Shown here: piece by piece, positions 24,964-37,221 of the stretch
How positions within the stretch are numbered: the first letter of the stretch is position 1
Layout: each line of letters starts with the position of its first letter
Source: Sipunculus nudus
Lineage: Eukaryota; Annelida; Sipuncula; Golfingiida; Sipunculidae
NCBI GenBank assembly: GCA_026874595.1
Contig: CM049306.1
Coordinates: 1,130,019 to 1,194,018 of the forward strand
Length of the DNA stretch: 64,000 nucleotides
Direction of reading: 5' to 3'
Notes under the pieces: model-generated
Seen by the model: the letters and a program-made list of their open reading frames with translations, nothing else
Told to the model about the DNA's origin: nothing
Database searches by the model: none
Translations under genes and position numbers: made by a program

Positions 24964-25915
24964 AATTAAATGAAAATAAGTATAGATAGTCAATTTTCAG
25001 CATTTTCACAAATTTGTAAGGTACAGGGGAGGCAGCTTTCATTTGTCCAATTTGCTTGTACAAGTTGGTGCACATGTTTTACAGTGCTCTTATCAATTTT
25101 GAATAACACCAGCTGCTACTTTATCAGCACACATGGCACGGGTACTGATACATGTCATGTAAGAAAACCCCACTTTATGCTTACTTCAAGCAATTTAAGG
25201 AATATTTCTACTCTGTTGATGGTTTATTGAATAAACTGTTAAAACAAAGTTTTTTTAAATTGAATATTTATTTCCAACTTTAAGTTACTAAAAATCACTG
25301 GTTTAATCATATATTGCTTGTCGGAATTCAGTAAGTTGAATGTTCCAAGTCGATGTGATCTGAAAATGGAATAGGTTACCTGAAGAAAATGGGTTACCCA
25401 AATTTAAAACTGGGCCATGCCTGGTTACCTACAGATCTCTGGGGGTGTTGGGGGTGTTGTTAGTACAAATAACACAGTAATCCCGAATTTCACAGATTCC
25501 TTTAATCCGCACAATACATGCAGTCTTAAAAGTTCCAGGTCACATGACTTCTCGCTTTCAGGTGATGTCTTAACATTCTGCTAGTCCCAGGCGTAATACA
25601 TGTGTACATGGAACCCAGTCTTTTTCCCAGTGTAATACAGATGGTCACAACACACAACTGGTTCTCACTTCTGATGAACTGTTCATCATCCTTAAATCAC
25701 AATTTGTGTGTCGCACACCAAATGCTCCTGTAGAGCCCTGAATTAAACGGCTCTCTCAGCTGTAGATACCAAGTGATGCTTGAAAAAATATAATAAAAGA
25801 CCTGATTACATGCAGAGACAGAGGAAACTGACCCCAAACAGTATTTACACACTGAAGCAAGATGGAAAGACTGGCAGGAAAAGTGTGGCCTAAAAGGCAT
25901 TCACACGTTTATAGT
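24964..25915. other. Unassigned spacer
   Basis: Includes short ORFs of 60-86 codons with no recognisable domain and a phrase (aggttacctgaag, gggttacccaaa, gggccatgcctggttacct) related to 22320-22390. Confidence 0.4.
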
Positions 25916-26505
25916 AATATCAGTCCTGAGACCTTGACCTCTGATCTCATGACCCCAAAGTCAATAGGGTTCTTGAATGAATCCACAATCTTTTAAAAGA
26001 TGTTGGGACTGTGACCTTGACCTCTGACCTCATGACCCAAAATGAAGAAGGATGTTTGTTTTAGTGTTGCGCCATTTAAAAGTCAAGTTTGAAATCCATA
26101 TGTGAATCCCAACTGGAGTTATCATCTTGAAATATGTGGACAGATGGCTCCTGTGACCTTGACCTTTGAGCTTGTGACCCAAAGATTGATAGAGATGTTT
26201 CCTTGTTGGCAGGTGTCATATATGTGTAAGATGGAGAGACTAGCATGGAAAGTTTGGCTGAAAATGCATCCACAAAATTGATAAAAATGTGTGTCCTGAC
26301 ACCTTGACCTTTGACCTCATGAACCCAAAATCAATAGGGTTCTTGCTTTAGTGGTGGGCAATTTATATATTACCTTTGAAATCCATATGTGAATCAAACT
26401 GGAGTTATTATCCGGAAATGAATTTGTGGAGGGACAGATGGATAGACAGATGGACAGGGTGATTACTACAGGGCACCCGCTTCTATTGAAGCGGGGCACT
26501 AATAA
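25916..26505. repeat. Second TGACCT-rich repeat fragment
   Basis: Diverged copy of the family at 23375-24963: gagaccttgacctctgatct at about 25927, then further clusters at about 26009, 26152 and 26297, with the cagatggctcctgtgacctt phrase. Ends with gacagatggacaggg and cttctattgaagcggggcac. Confidence 0.8.
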
Positions 26506-26799
26506 AACATGAAAACAATTATCTAGTCATACTCCCTATACATAAAAATACAAAGTAACAGTCCTCTGGTGAAAGTTGGATCCTCACTTTTTTATTATAC
26601 CACGTTACTTTCAGTTTTAACAAATTTTACACAGTTGCAATACACAACTGTACTCACATCCCACTGCACAGGTGCAAGCGCTCAATGGCAGAGGAGGGAG
26701 ATGGTTGGAATTACTACACCTCTGCATATACATACAGGATATGAAAATTTAATTCAACATTGGTAAAGGAATAAGAGCATTGCAAACGTGCATAATACA

Positions 26800-27420
26800 C
26801 ACCCATCATGTATCTGGTGACCTCTGACCTCATTAAATATGTGTAAATTTTGATGAGTATGTAATATAGGTGAGAAACTATTGGTAAATATGTAAAGTTT
26901 CATGTAAATCCATAGGATTTTTGTAAGTCACCAAGGTGCCTCAAAAGTGCAGTGACCCCTGACCTCATTAAATATGTGTGAATTTTTTTGAGAATGTAAA
27001 TCAGGTGATCTATTGGTAAATACGTATAATGAGTTCATGTTAAAAGATAGGATATTTGTAAGTCACAGAGGTACCTCAACACTGCGGTGACCTCAGACCT
27101 CATTTAATATGCATGGATTTCGCTGGAATTAAACTTAGGCGAGATATTTATTGATTAACATTTCTGATGAGTTTTATCAAAATCCTTCATATTCTTCGTA
27201 AGTTATTGTGGCGACACCACAACTTGTCCCATGACCTTATTAAATATGCATGGATTTTGCTCATAATAGAACTCTGATGAGATAATCTTTTGGTAAGTCC
27301 TTAAAATGAGTTAAGCAAAAATCCATCAAAGCCCTGGTAAGTTATCGCAGTGACACTAAAAGTTAACGGACAACAGATGGTGGGTATACCATAATACTCC
27401 CATCATAAGAGGGGGGCCCA
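26800..27420. repeat. About 135-bp tandem repeat, four units
   Basis: gtgacc(t/c)c(t/a)gacctcatt with attaaatatg(t/c)(g/a)t recurs at about 26815, 26950, 27087 and 27225. Each copy contains ctattggtaa(a/g) and gtaagtca/gttat phrases. 27421-27913 has no recognised feature apart from a short gtccgaaacgtcc duplication at about 27796 and 27826. Confidence 0.7.
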
Positions 27421-27913
27421 TGGGTCTAGACTTAGCCCTGCCATGGCTTTAGTATTTTAACTAATATAATGCTTAAAATAAAATCTGAATCCATGTACCA
27501 ATAGATGTAACTCAGTACCAGCTCTTATCACTAAAGCCCTGTAATGTCCATATGGTGAATCCCTGATATTTGCATATAAGGGCATCACAAGGCTCTTTGA
27601 GGACCTGACAATTCCTCTGTATTTGCATATGAAGTTTACCACCTCATGTGAATGACATCATTGCTATGAAAACGCTAACAGTGGTCCCATATAGGCAATA
27701 GACAGCTCAACCAACTTGGCAACATTTGCTTGGTAACATTCATTTTCTGGTAATAATATTGATCTGTCTCAATCATCCTCCCTTGCAATAAGGGCTGTCC
27801 GAAACGTCCTTGTCTGGAACATGTGTCCGAAACGTCCATCTACCCCTCTGCCAAGCTGACAGGACCAGCTAGCAGCATTTGGGTGAACCCATGTATTGGC
27901 TCCCTAAGCTACT

Positions 27914-29015
27914 GCCAAATTGTCAACATGTGAATTGTTTCAGCCAGCAGGGACATGTATAACATTTAGACTGTGCCAAGTTGTCAACATGTGAATCGTT
28001 TAGCCAGCAGGGACATGTATAACATTTAGACTGTGCCAAGTTGTCAACATGTGAATCGTTTCAGCCAGCAGGGACATGTATAACATTTAGACTGTGCCAA
28101 GTTGTCAACATGTGAATCGTTTCAGCCAGCAGGGACATGTATAACATTTAGACTGTGCCAAGTTGTCAACATGAGAATCGTTTCAGCCAGCAGGGACATG
28201 TATAACATTTAGACTGTGCCAAGTTGTCAACATGTGAATCATTTCAGCCAGCAGGGACATTTATAACATTTAGACTGTGCCAAGTTGTCAACATGAGAAT
28301 CGTTTCAGCCAGCAGGGACATGTATAACATTTAGACTGTGCCACTTTGTCAACATGTGAATCGTTTCAGCCAGCAGGGACATGTATAACATTTAGACTGT
28401 GCCAATTTGTCAACATGTGAATCGTTTCAGCCAGCAGGGACATGTATAACATTTAGACTGTGCCAAGTTGTCAACATGTGAATCATTTCAGCCAGCAGGG
28501 ACATTTATAACATTTAGACTGTGCCAAGTTGTCAACATGAGAATCGTTTCAGCCAGCAGGGACATGTATAACATTTAGACTGTGCCAATTTGTCAACATG
28601 TGAATCGTTTCAGCCAGCAGGGACATGTATAACATTTAGACTGTGCCAAGTTGTCAACATGTGAATCGTTTCAGCCAGCAGGGACATGTATAACATTTAG
28701 ACTGTGCCAAGTTGTCAACATGAGAATCGTTTCAGCCAGCAGGGACATGTATAACATTTAGACTGTGCCAAGTTGTCAACATGTGAATTGTTTCAGCCAG
28801 CAGGGACATTTATAACATTTAGACTGTGCCAAGTTGTCAACATGTGAATTGTTTCAGCCAGCAGGGACATTTATAACATTTAGACTGTGCCAAGTTGTCA
28901 ACATGAGAATCGTTTCAGCCAGCAGGGACATGTATAACATTTAGACTGTGCCATGTTGTCAACATGTGAATTGTTTCAGCCAGCAGGGACATGTATAACA
29001 TTTAGACTGCTTTCA
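27914..29015. repeat. 61-bp minisatellite, 18 units
   Basis: Near-identical 61-bp units (cagccagcagggacatgtat, aacatttagactgtgccaag, ttgtcaacatgtgaatcgtt). Only a few variant positions occur (gtat/ttat, gtgaat/gagaat, aagttg/aatttg). High homogeneity indicates recent expansion or active homogenisation. 29016-29595 contains no supportable gene. Confidence 0.95.
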
Positions 29016-29595
29016 TCCTGTGAACTCCTAATATTCTCACACTGAATGGCTGATCCAGAGTTTGTTACTTTTTGTTTGAAAAGGCCCTCTTTGAAGACTG
29101 AGCTAATAACACTGAGGCTAAGGGTTATAGTTTTGAAAGTCTTGCTGAACTTAACATAGATGAGGGCCTTAAAGCATTAAGACTTATGAATTGGGTATAT
29201 TAGTAGCTAATTGGAAGCCCTCAATAGGCAATGACTGAATAAACCATGTTGGTTTTGAAAATTATTCTGGGAAAGACCAACAATTACTGCTGACGACATT
29301 GGAAAAGACCCTAGTTCAGCAAGGCGGTGATGTGTGGCCCTGATGTCAACCAGTGGAGTTTACCAGTCAATGAAATATTCGACCAGAGAGCTGTACTTTA
29401 GTTATATAATTTGGCATGAGGTGGCAGTACCTGTTTTAAGCTTTGCGGCACAGCAATGTAAGTTTGATGGTTCTGTTAGTCGGAGGTATTATATTTTAAC
29501 CATTGCATCCACTAGGCCAGTCAGTCTCGATGCTCAGCTGAAGTTATCTATGAGGCTTTGTTCACGAGCTTTTTCAACATATGGGTCCTAGACAT

Positions 29596-29704
29596 GGGGT
29601 AATAGTAATAAGTAATATTAATAGTAATAGACTAGGACAGCTTTTTTCATGTCATAGTAATAGACTCAAAATTTTAGCTGTAATAGTAATAGTAATATAA
29701 ATAC
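29596..29704. repeat. TAATAG hexamer-type repeat
   Basis: Imperfect (taatag)n with interspersed ctaggacagctttttt and gactcaaaattttagct. A reverse-complement version with the same interruptions lies at 33560-33697 (gctcaaatttttgagtc, ggaaaaagctg), ending ccccatgtct opposite the agacatgggg at 29590. Confidence 0.85.
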
Positions 29705-30527
29705 ATGGCAAATAGAGTACCGTCAATCCTGTTTTTATCGCCGCGGCCTTAAAAACAAACTCAAAATCGAAAATCTCGACTTTTTTTCTGAACTCGGGAT
29801 GCGGCCATAAATAGATGGTTTATCAGAAATGAACTGTGAGAAGAACTCTCTCCCGGACATGGCGCTCCTTTGGGCGATAATAGGAGATCAAGCACACCAC
29901 AGAGGAAATACTCTTTGTAGTCACAGATTTATTGTTTAAAATTGTATAGTCTAAATGTTCATATAAAATATAATAATTATATGCAATCAATTATACAATA
30001 ACAATAAACAATGAACAATAAAAACACTTATTACGAGATTAAAATGAATGAGATTATTCATGGTGAAAACTAGTGGTGACGTCTGTTGGAAAAAATCGGT
30101 ATTACCGGTCATACCTCTAACGGAGCTGAATTGCCCTGGAATCTTATGTTGTTCATAAAAATGATTCAGAAAATCAAAATATGTAATTTAGAAAACTATG
30201 AAATCTTTATAAAAGTTCAAATTTAGCAGGTACTTACTGACATTTTTTATAATGTCTGATACATGTACCTCAATACTGAATAGCCCATCTTCTCGCTCCC
30301 ATGTCATGTTTCTGGAAAACCTTCATCCTTGAATGCGTATAGCCCGGTCATTTACTTCTGTTTAATCTTTGTTTTTTATACAATCACGAATATATTGTAT
30401 GAATGAAAATAGTGTTGGAGGGGAAACCTGCTAGATATAAATGGTAGAACATGTCACTACAGCCGATGGAATTTTGATGAATATACAGATTTTACATGCC
30501 GTGCCGTCAGACATGGGGTCTATTACA

Positions 30528-30676
30528 GTTGTTCTATTACTATTACTATTACTATTACTTTCAATTTCTGATATTACTATTACTATTACTATTACCACAT
30601 TTTATCTTCTATTACTATTACTATTACTATTACTGGGGTATCTATTACTATTACTATTACTATTACTATTACATGT
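30528..30676. repeat. (CTATTA)n microsatellite-like tract
   Basis: Runs of ctattactattac in several blocks. Predicted leucine- or tyrosine-rich ORFs over it are artefacts of the repeat. Confidence 0.9.
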
Positions 30677-30994
30677 ACTTAAACTGATGGTAGGATTCTA
30701 GACCTTGCGCAGCCATGAGTGCTATGAACTAGCACTACAATCACATGTTTATATAATATTAAAAGCAACTATATCATCCAGTTACCTACACAATTTTCTT
30801 ATACTGTGTCTGTCATTTACAAGAAGCCTAATGATACTGGAGTTCTTAATTATTTCTGCTTCTTTAATTCTGTTTTTCTTTAATATTTTGAAACCTCAAT
30901 GATCATTATTGGGTGATTCAAGTCGAAATTATAAGATAATTGTATGAACTCTTGAACACATGTAAATTAAAGCAACCCATTGTAAAGGCCCCAG

Positions 30995-32090
30995 CATACC
31001 GTATTTATTCCAGTTTGGCGATCCCTCTTATTTCTCGACCCCAAAAAATATTTTGAAAGCTTAATTTCTAAAATGACTCTAATTTCTCGACTGCCGACGA
31101 TGGTTTCTGTCGACGATGTTAAGGTGAAATGCCTCCGTCTTTCACGGGCACCGCAGTTTGTATCTGACTAGATTCTTATTACACTGGGCATCCACATCGA
31201 ACTTGCTTCCAATAAAATTTATGAAGATACAAAGATGCGTTTTTCATAATATATAAACATGATAAAGCCTTCAAGAACCAAATGGGTGTCCGTGACGAAG
31301 CAAACTCGTGTACCATTCATGGTACGCACGTGCCTCGTGTGCAATTCACGTGGGATCTTCAGCAATAATATTTACAAAATACTGCAAAGCACGCGTGATT
31401 GAACAACTGTAATACAGGTGGAACTGTCATCTTAGTTAAGTTTAAACGACCCCGGTTAGATTTTGGATGGGTGACCGCCCGTACCAAACGGGGCCCGATC
31501 GAGGGCACTCGAGCTAGGACCATTTCCGGTCGTATATATTTTAATGCACCTTTACTTTCCTATATTTATTACGTATTATGCAAATAAAAGTTATCTGATA
31601 ATAGGCAGTTATTTTTTATAAAGTCTTCTTCCAACTTGATGCAGCTGCTTGTCCCTTTTCGGCCCGCTGATATCGCCGCCTGGCGGGTTAACTTGAAACA
31701 ATTGGTGGTTACATGAGTTGCCGTCTATGTCAAGTGATCGTACCTATACGCGAAGTAGTGATCATTTTGTAAAGTGATTGAGCTCAGTTTGATTAATCAT
31801 TTGCGGACTGCGTATAATTCATGTGACGGTTGAAATCCCGTTTGTAGAAAATACTGTTAAGCTAACAAAACAAACTTATATACAACCAAATTATCACTCA
31901 ATTCATATGACCGCTCGAGTGTCAGAGCGGCTCTGCGTCTCTACGGAAGGTTATCAAACCGTATGCCTCTAACATCTCGACCACCGCAAATTTTGCATGA
32001 AGATTATTTTCAAATATCCTCCATTATCTCGACCTCTGAGAAAATTAATTATTTTTAAGTGGTCGCCAAATTAGAATAAATACGGTATGT
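30995..32090. mobile_element. Small TIR element, TA-flanked, about 1.1 kb
   Basis: Termini cataCCGTATTTATTCCAG...ttggcga and the complement of ttagaataaatacggTAtg form a roughly 27-bp TIR with two mismatches; TA flanks are consistent with a Tc1/mariner-type target. Subterminal tctcgacc motifs occur near both ends (about 31035, 31085, 31976 and 32029). No transposase frame, so a MITE-like derivative. Confidence 0.65.
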
Positions 32091-32769
32091 GAAATATTGA
32101 TTTATAATTATATGCATACTTGTACATTTTATATTATTTTCATATGTATTCCACATAAATTTATTTTGTAGTACATACTTCTGTTTAGATTTAATCCTTC
32201 GTTCTCATAGTCAGTAAATAAAGATTTTCAGTGTAACTAAAGATTGTCTCCAGAGAAATTATTCATGATTATTGCATATTATTATTTAATAAAGCTGAAA
32301 ATTCAGTCCTTTATGTATGTATCAGGAGAGGAATTTATGTAGGGCTGTGTCCTGTTTCCCAATCCTTATAAATATATCCAATAAAAATACTGTTTACGTC
32401 AAGATTCTGGACAGAACCAAACTGGAGACAAAAGTACCCCATCTTCTCGGGTGTATATGTTCATTTGGATGTGATGCCATGTTTTATTCCATCACATAAT
32501 ACATATTTAGAGTGAACAGAGATATGGTAAACTTTACAATAATGGTAGCATGCATGGCTTTTATTCTTCAGGCATGCCCTTCTTCATTGCAGCAAAACAA
32601 GCATAGGATAATTTAGGAATAAGGAGAGTGATTTAAACTAACATCAATTTTACAAAACGAATAAAATATTATTTAAATCACTTTCACAATAAATTTGGTA
32701 TTAAACAATCTTGTAAATTTTGTACATAACAGGATCTAATTATTCGATATCAAAATTTCAGATATTAAA

Positions 32770-33545
32770 TAATAATATATTAACAGTCACTTATATTCTC
32801 ATATAATATAATCAAATAAATAAATATCATGAACAAAATGGTTCATTTAATTTTAAAAATATAAATAAACATAATTTTAGATACTGAATGAAGGTCTGTA
32901 AAATTGGTACTATGAAATAACAGACAAGTATTAAAAGATATTTTAAAAGAATATGTATATAAATTAACTAGATAATACATGTGCCTGCAGTATGATTTTA
33001 TCCAAGTGATTGTAGTACTGGTCTGAGTTTATAGCATTGTAGGCTTCAGTACGTTATGGGTAGTGAAAACACCATAAGCTTATCATGAACATTTTGGGTC
33101 TGCAATGTATCTGGTTCCATATTATATTTTCTTGAATGTGTGTTATTGCAATCTGTATGATTAAATGCAAACTGGCTTGTGAAAACAAATCTAGGTACAT
33201 TTTAGAATATGCATAATGATTGATGGATGTGAGATAAGATGTACTTGTCACAATAATAATACACTATTTATCTGTCTCTTAACATCAAACATGCCTCTAT
33301 TTATCCATGGTTTACTAATCAAAGGTCAGATTGTACCAGGTAACTTATTTGGCTGTAACCTACTCTGTCCAGTACTCTTATGTAATTAGCACCAGTGGTC
33401 ACCAGCAATGTGGCAGCTGGCCCATGCTTGCCTCAACAATAGGCACATCCTGGGCAGTTACTGGACAAGAACTGAGTCTGTTCAGCATTATTTGCTGATA
33501 TGCTTCATGATCAAGGGGCTCACAGGAAGTAATAGAAAGTAATAT
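32770..33545. repeat. Arm 1 of a large diverged inverted repeat
   Basis: Reverse complement of 36490-37215 over most of its length. For example tcttatgtaattag at about 33375 faces ctaattacataaga at about 36612, and tatttatccatgg at about 33297 faces ccatggataaata at about 36687. Arm 1 has about 30 extra bases near 33470. Similarity is perhaps 80-85 percent by eye. Confidence 0.8.
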
Positions 33546-33697
33546 GTATTACTCTATTACTTTGCCTTCTGTTTCTATTACTATTACTATTACAGCTCAA
33601 ATTTTTGAGTCTATTACTATTACTATTACTATTACATGGAAAAAGCTGTAATAGTCTATTACTATTACTATTACTTATTACTATTACCCCATGTCTG
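33536..33697. repeat. TAATAG-type repeat, inverted copy
   Basis: (ctatta)n with the same interruptions as 29596-29704 in reverse-complement orientation. Confidence 0.85.
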
Positions 33698-33915
33698 CGT
33701 GCCGTATTCTTGTTTGCTACTGATTTTTCAATATATTTTGTATAGAAACATCCTGCTGATCCATTTAAAGTCACTGTATATTTTAATTCTAAAAGTAATA
33801 TTTTGAAATCTTAATCTATGATGAAAATTGAAAATTCAATTTCTTGAATTACTCGGAAGATTTGAATCATTTTCATACCGGTAACTTCGGTATTATCATC
33901 GTCACATCGTTCGTT

Positions 33916-34721
33916 TGGATGTAGGTCAAAAGCCCCCCCCGGTGAAAAGCCCCCCCGGTATTAGGCCCCCCCGGACAAAAGCCCCCCCGGTCAAAAGCCC
34001 CCCTACCTTAATGATAAAGAGGACAAAAGCCCCCCTCCAATATATTTATATCTATATCTATGAATATATAATGTTAATACAAACAATGTGTGTTATTTCA
34101 TATAATTATTTAATTAAATTCAAAATTCATACTTACAATATATCTTATAGTTAACAATAGAAATATCAATCTATACTTTACATAATTACCTGACCCACAC
34201 TAGTAAATTGTTATTCAAGACTTAAGGTACTAAAACTGATACTAATAACAACATAAATGGTCTCAATTATCTGTTAATTAGGAAACCACTCCCATGGGAC
34301 AGTTTCACAGGACCTGTTTCACCTGAATGATTATTGAAGGAGTGGTTTTCATTATAAAGCTCTAGGACCAAAGCCCCCTCCCCCCTCCAATATAGAAATA
34401 TCTATATCCATCTATGTGTCTCTCTCTCACTCTCTCTCTCTCTCTATATATATATATATGTATATATTATATTATATTCTTATTATATTATATATATAGA
34501 CTATGTAAATATATGTATAATATGTGTATTATCTCATATAATTCTGTTAAGTATGCATGATTAATATATAGTAGTCATATAAAATATTTTAAAATATATA
34601 TTATATTATTCACAGTATAATGATATATGACTATACAGGATCAATTTCATTAATATCATTGATACATATAATAAAACTAATTTTAGCTCCCAATTTTTAA
34701 CTCCCAATTCAAGTGAGAAAC

Positions 34722-34779
<58 letters not shown>

Positions 34780-35240
34780 TATATATAATGTAAATACAAA
34801 CAATGTGTGTTATCTCATATAATTATTTAATTACATTCAAAATTCATACTTACAATATATCTTATAGTTAACAATAGTAATATCAATCTATACTTTACAT
34901 AATCACCTGACCCATACTAGTAAATTCTTATTCAAGACTTAGGGACTAAAACTGATACTAATAACAACATAAATGGTCTCAATTATCTGTTAATTAGGAA
35001 ACCACTCCCATGGGACAGTTTCACACGACCTGTTTCACCTGAATGATTATTGAAGGAGTGGATTCATTACTTCAAGGGACTCAAAGTTACCTTTAATAGT
35101 TATTTAAAAAAACATTTTTTTGGGGGGGGCTTTTGTCCTCTTTATCATTAAGGTAGGGGGGCTTTTGACCGGGGGGGCTTTTGTCCGGGGGGCTTTCGAC
35201 CGGGGGGGCTTTTGTCCGGGGGGGCTTTTGTCCGTACCCC
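33916..35240. mobile_element. hAT-like MITE with C/G-rich repeated termini
   Basis: Flanked by a perfect 8-bp direct repeat CGTTCGTT (33908-33915 and 35241-35248), the size typical of hAT insertions. Both ends are long inverted repeats built of several caaaagccccccc(gg) units, followed on both sides by taccttaatgataaagagga. The interior holds a direct duplication: 34065-34347 matches 34786-35062 almost base for base. Tracts of (tc)n/(ta)n at 34427-34490 and (ta)n at 34728-34790 lie between. There is no coding frame. Confidence 0.75.
34728..34790. repeat. (TA)n microsatellite
   Basis: About 28 TA dinucleotides with one interruption. A mixed tctctc/tatata tract lies at 34427-34490. Confidence 0.95.
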
Positions 35241-36360
35241 CGTTCGTTGACATCGCTCCATGTCACAATTTGCTGATGCGTTTGAAAACATCGCTGGTCA
35301 ACTCAACTAAATATTAAAATAACTGAAGTTACCTTGTCAAGATACGCACGTATAGCAAACATGACGCGTGAAAACGAGTGATTTTGAAGTGAAATTAAAA
35401 TGGCCGGTCGAGGTAAGCAAGTTTTTTTCCTCAAGAAAGTGTCCGTGTGGGGAGCCATCTTGTCAAGGTAGCGCAAGGCACACTGGGACGAAATAGGTGG
35501 CTGTTCTGTTTACCACCCACCGCGTACAGCCGTTCAAAATATTCTTAGCAGAACACCAGGGCGTTTCAGCACATGGCGGCACTCAAACTTGATTTTAAAA
35601 CGATCGTCAGCCATTATGCGACTCTTTACAATGTCAGCATTTTATTCATTTTCCTTTCTAAACAAATAATCGTTGCTAAATAACGCTGCAAATGAGTTTA
35701 AAGTAGGCATTTATTTCAATGTTGCTTGACCATGCCCAACGGGCCGCTGTGTTACAGTTGGGGTGTTTTAAACGTATTATTTGGTGACAATTACCAAGAT
35801 TTTTTATAACAAGTTATATATCGCACGAAAGATATACATGTCAAGGTTCTACATATAAATTTTTATATGTATACCACGAGCCGTGATTAAGTTCCTGCAG
35901 GTTGAAATCTGACAGTCTCAGCAGTCTTAGCCATCATGTCGCCCCCTGAACGCTACTGCGTGATGGTGCGTAATAGTGGATAGTATTCAGGCTTTTTGCT
36001 TCAATAAATGTACATATAAACCTCAATTCAGTGTTCATACTATGGTCTTTTACATGCAAAGAAGCGTTTTGATGCATACAAGAATCGTTTTGCGTAACCA
36101 CCATTCAAACGAAACGATCGTTCTGGGAATCTTTCTTTTTCTGATAAATGCCTGCCAATCCATGTGCAAAAGTCATTAGGGACAAAATATCTATATTGTC
36201 CCTATCTCGAGCGTTAATTATGTTTAATATACGTAATCTGCCAACATATTTAACGTCTGTAATTAATATTTTTTTATTCTAGTCTTCATTAAAGCAGCTA
36301 TGTCGTGATTTATTTTGCTACGTGCAACTAATTATCTTACCCTCAGGCCAGAGACTGACT
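35241..36360. other. Unassigned segment inside the composite element
   Basis: AT-rich with short ORFs (65-67 codons) and no domain signal. A GC-richer patch at 35380-35590 (ggccggtcgaggtaagcaag has a good donor-like ggtaag) could be an unrelated promoter or exon, but nothing else supports it. Confidence 0.3.
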
Positions 36361-36489
36361 CGGGGGGCGCCTTTAAGGGGGGGTTTTGGGTATTTGGACC
36401 TCAGTGGCAGCTCCTTTAAGAGACGTTGCAAACTCAGGGTGCGGCTATAAATAGACATGCGGCCATAAAACATGATTTACGGTAATACA

Positions 36490-37215
36490 TTTTCTATTAC
36501 CTCCTGTGACCCCCTTGGTAATGAAATCCGGTGATTGCCCAGGATGTGCTTATTGTTAAGGCAAGCTGGGACCAGCTGTCATAGACTCATACATCTGGTG
36601 ACCACAAGTTCTAATTACATAAGAGTACTTGATAGAGCAGGTCTCGGCCAAATAAGTTACCCTGGCACAATCTGACCAATGATTAACCATGGATAAATAG
36701 CGGAATGTTCGATGTTAAGAGTGTATTAATTATTATTTTGACATGTACATCTTATCTCACATCCAACAATCCATATGCATATTCTGAAATGCACCTAGAC
36801 TTGTTTTTTTTAGCAGCCAGTTAGCATTTTAATAATACAGATTGCAATAACACACATTCAAGAAAAATATAATACTGAACCAGATACTGAGCAGACCCAA
36901 AATGTTCACGAGAAGCTTATAGTGTTTTCACTACCCAAAAAGTAGTTCAGCCTACAATGCTATAAACTCATACCATGGACTACAATCACTTGAATAAAGT
37001 TATACCACAAGAACATGTTTTATCTAGTTAATTAATATACACATTCTTTTAAAACTATTCTTTAAATATTTGTCTCTTTATTTTACGGTACCAATTTTGC
37101 AGACTTTTATTCAGCATCTTAAATTATGTTAACCTTTTTCACAATATTAACTTACTTGATTATATAGTAAGAGAATATTTATAAATGACTGTTTGACCAT
37201 TAGTTTAACTGTTTA
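36490..37215. repeat. Arm 2 of the large diverged inverted repeat
   Basis: Partner of 32770-33545 in opposite orientation. It starts right outside the composite element terminus at 36484 (taatacattttctattacct facing arm 1 aatagaaagtaatatgtatta) and can be followed to about aatatttataaatgactgtt near 37190. Confidence 0.8.
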
Positions 37216-37221
37216 GGACAA

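Larger units (their letters stand above)
29720..36482. mobile_element. Composite TIR element, about 6.8 kb, flanked by TA
   Basis: The left end TA then CCGTCAATCCTGTTTTTATC (29718) and the right end, complement CCGTAAATCATGTTTTATGG then TA (36483-36484), form an imperfect inverted terminal repeat of about 25 bp. The related phrase atgcggc(c/t)ataaatagac lies at about 29800 and 36440. The interior has no transposase frame and is inflated by nested elements at 30995-32090 and 33916-35240. Outer limits are a proposal because only one TIR pair supports them. Confidence 0.45.

Noticed and set aside
30441-30701. Leucine/tyrosine-rich 86- and 63-codon frames
   Set aside because: Pure products of the (CTATTA)n repeat.
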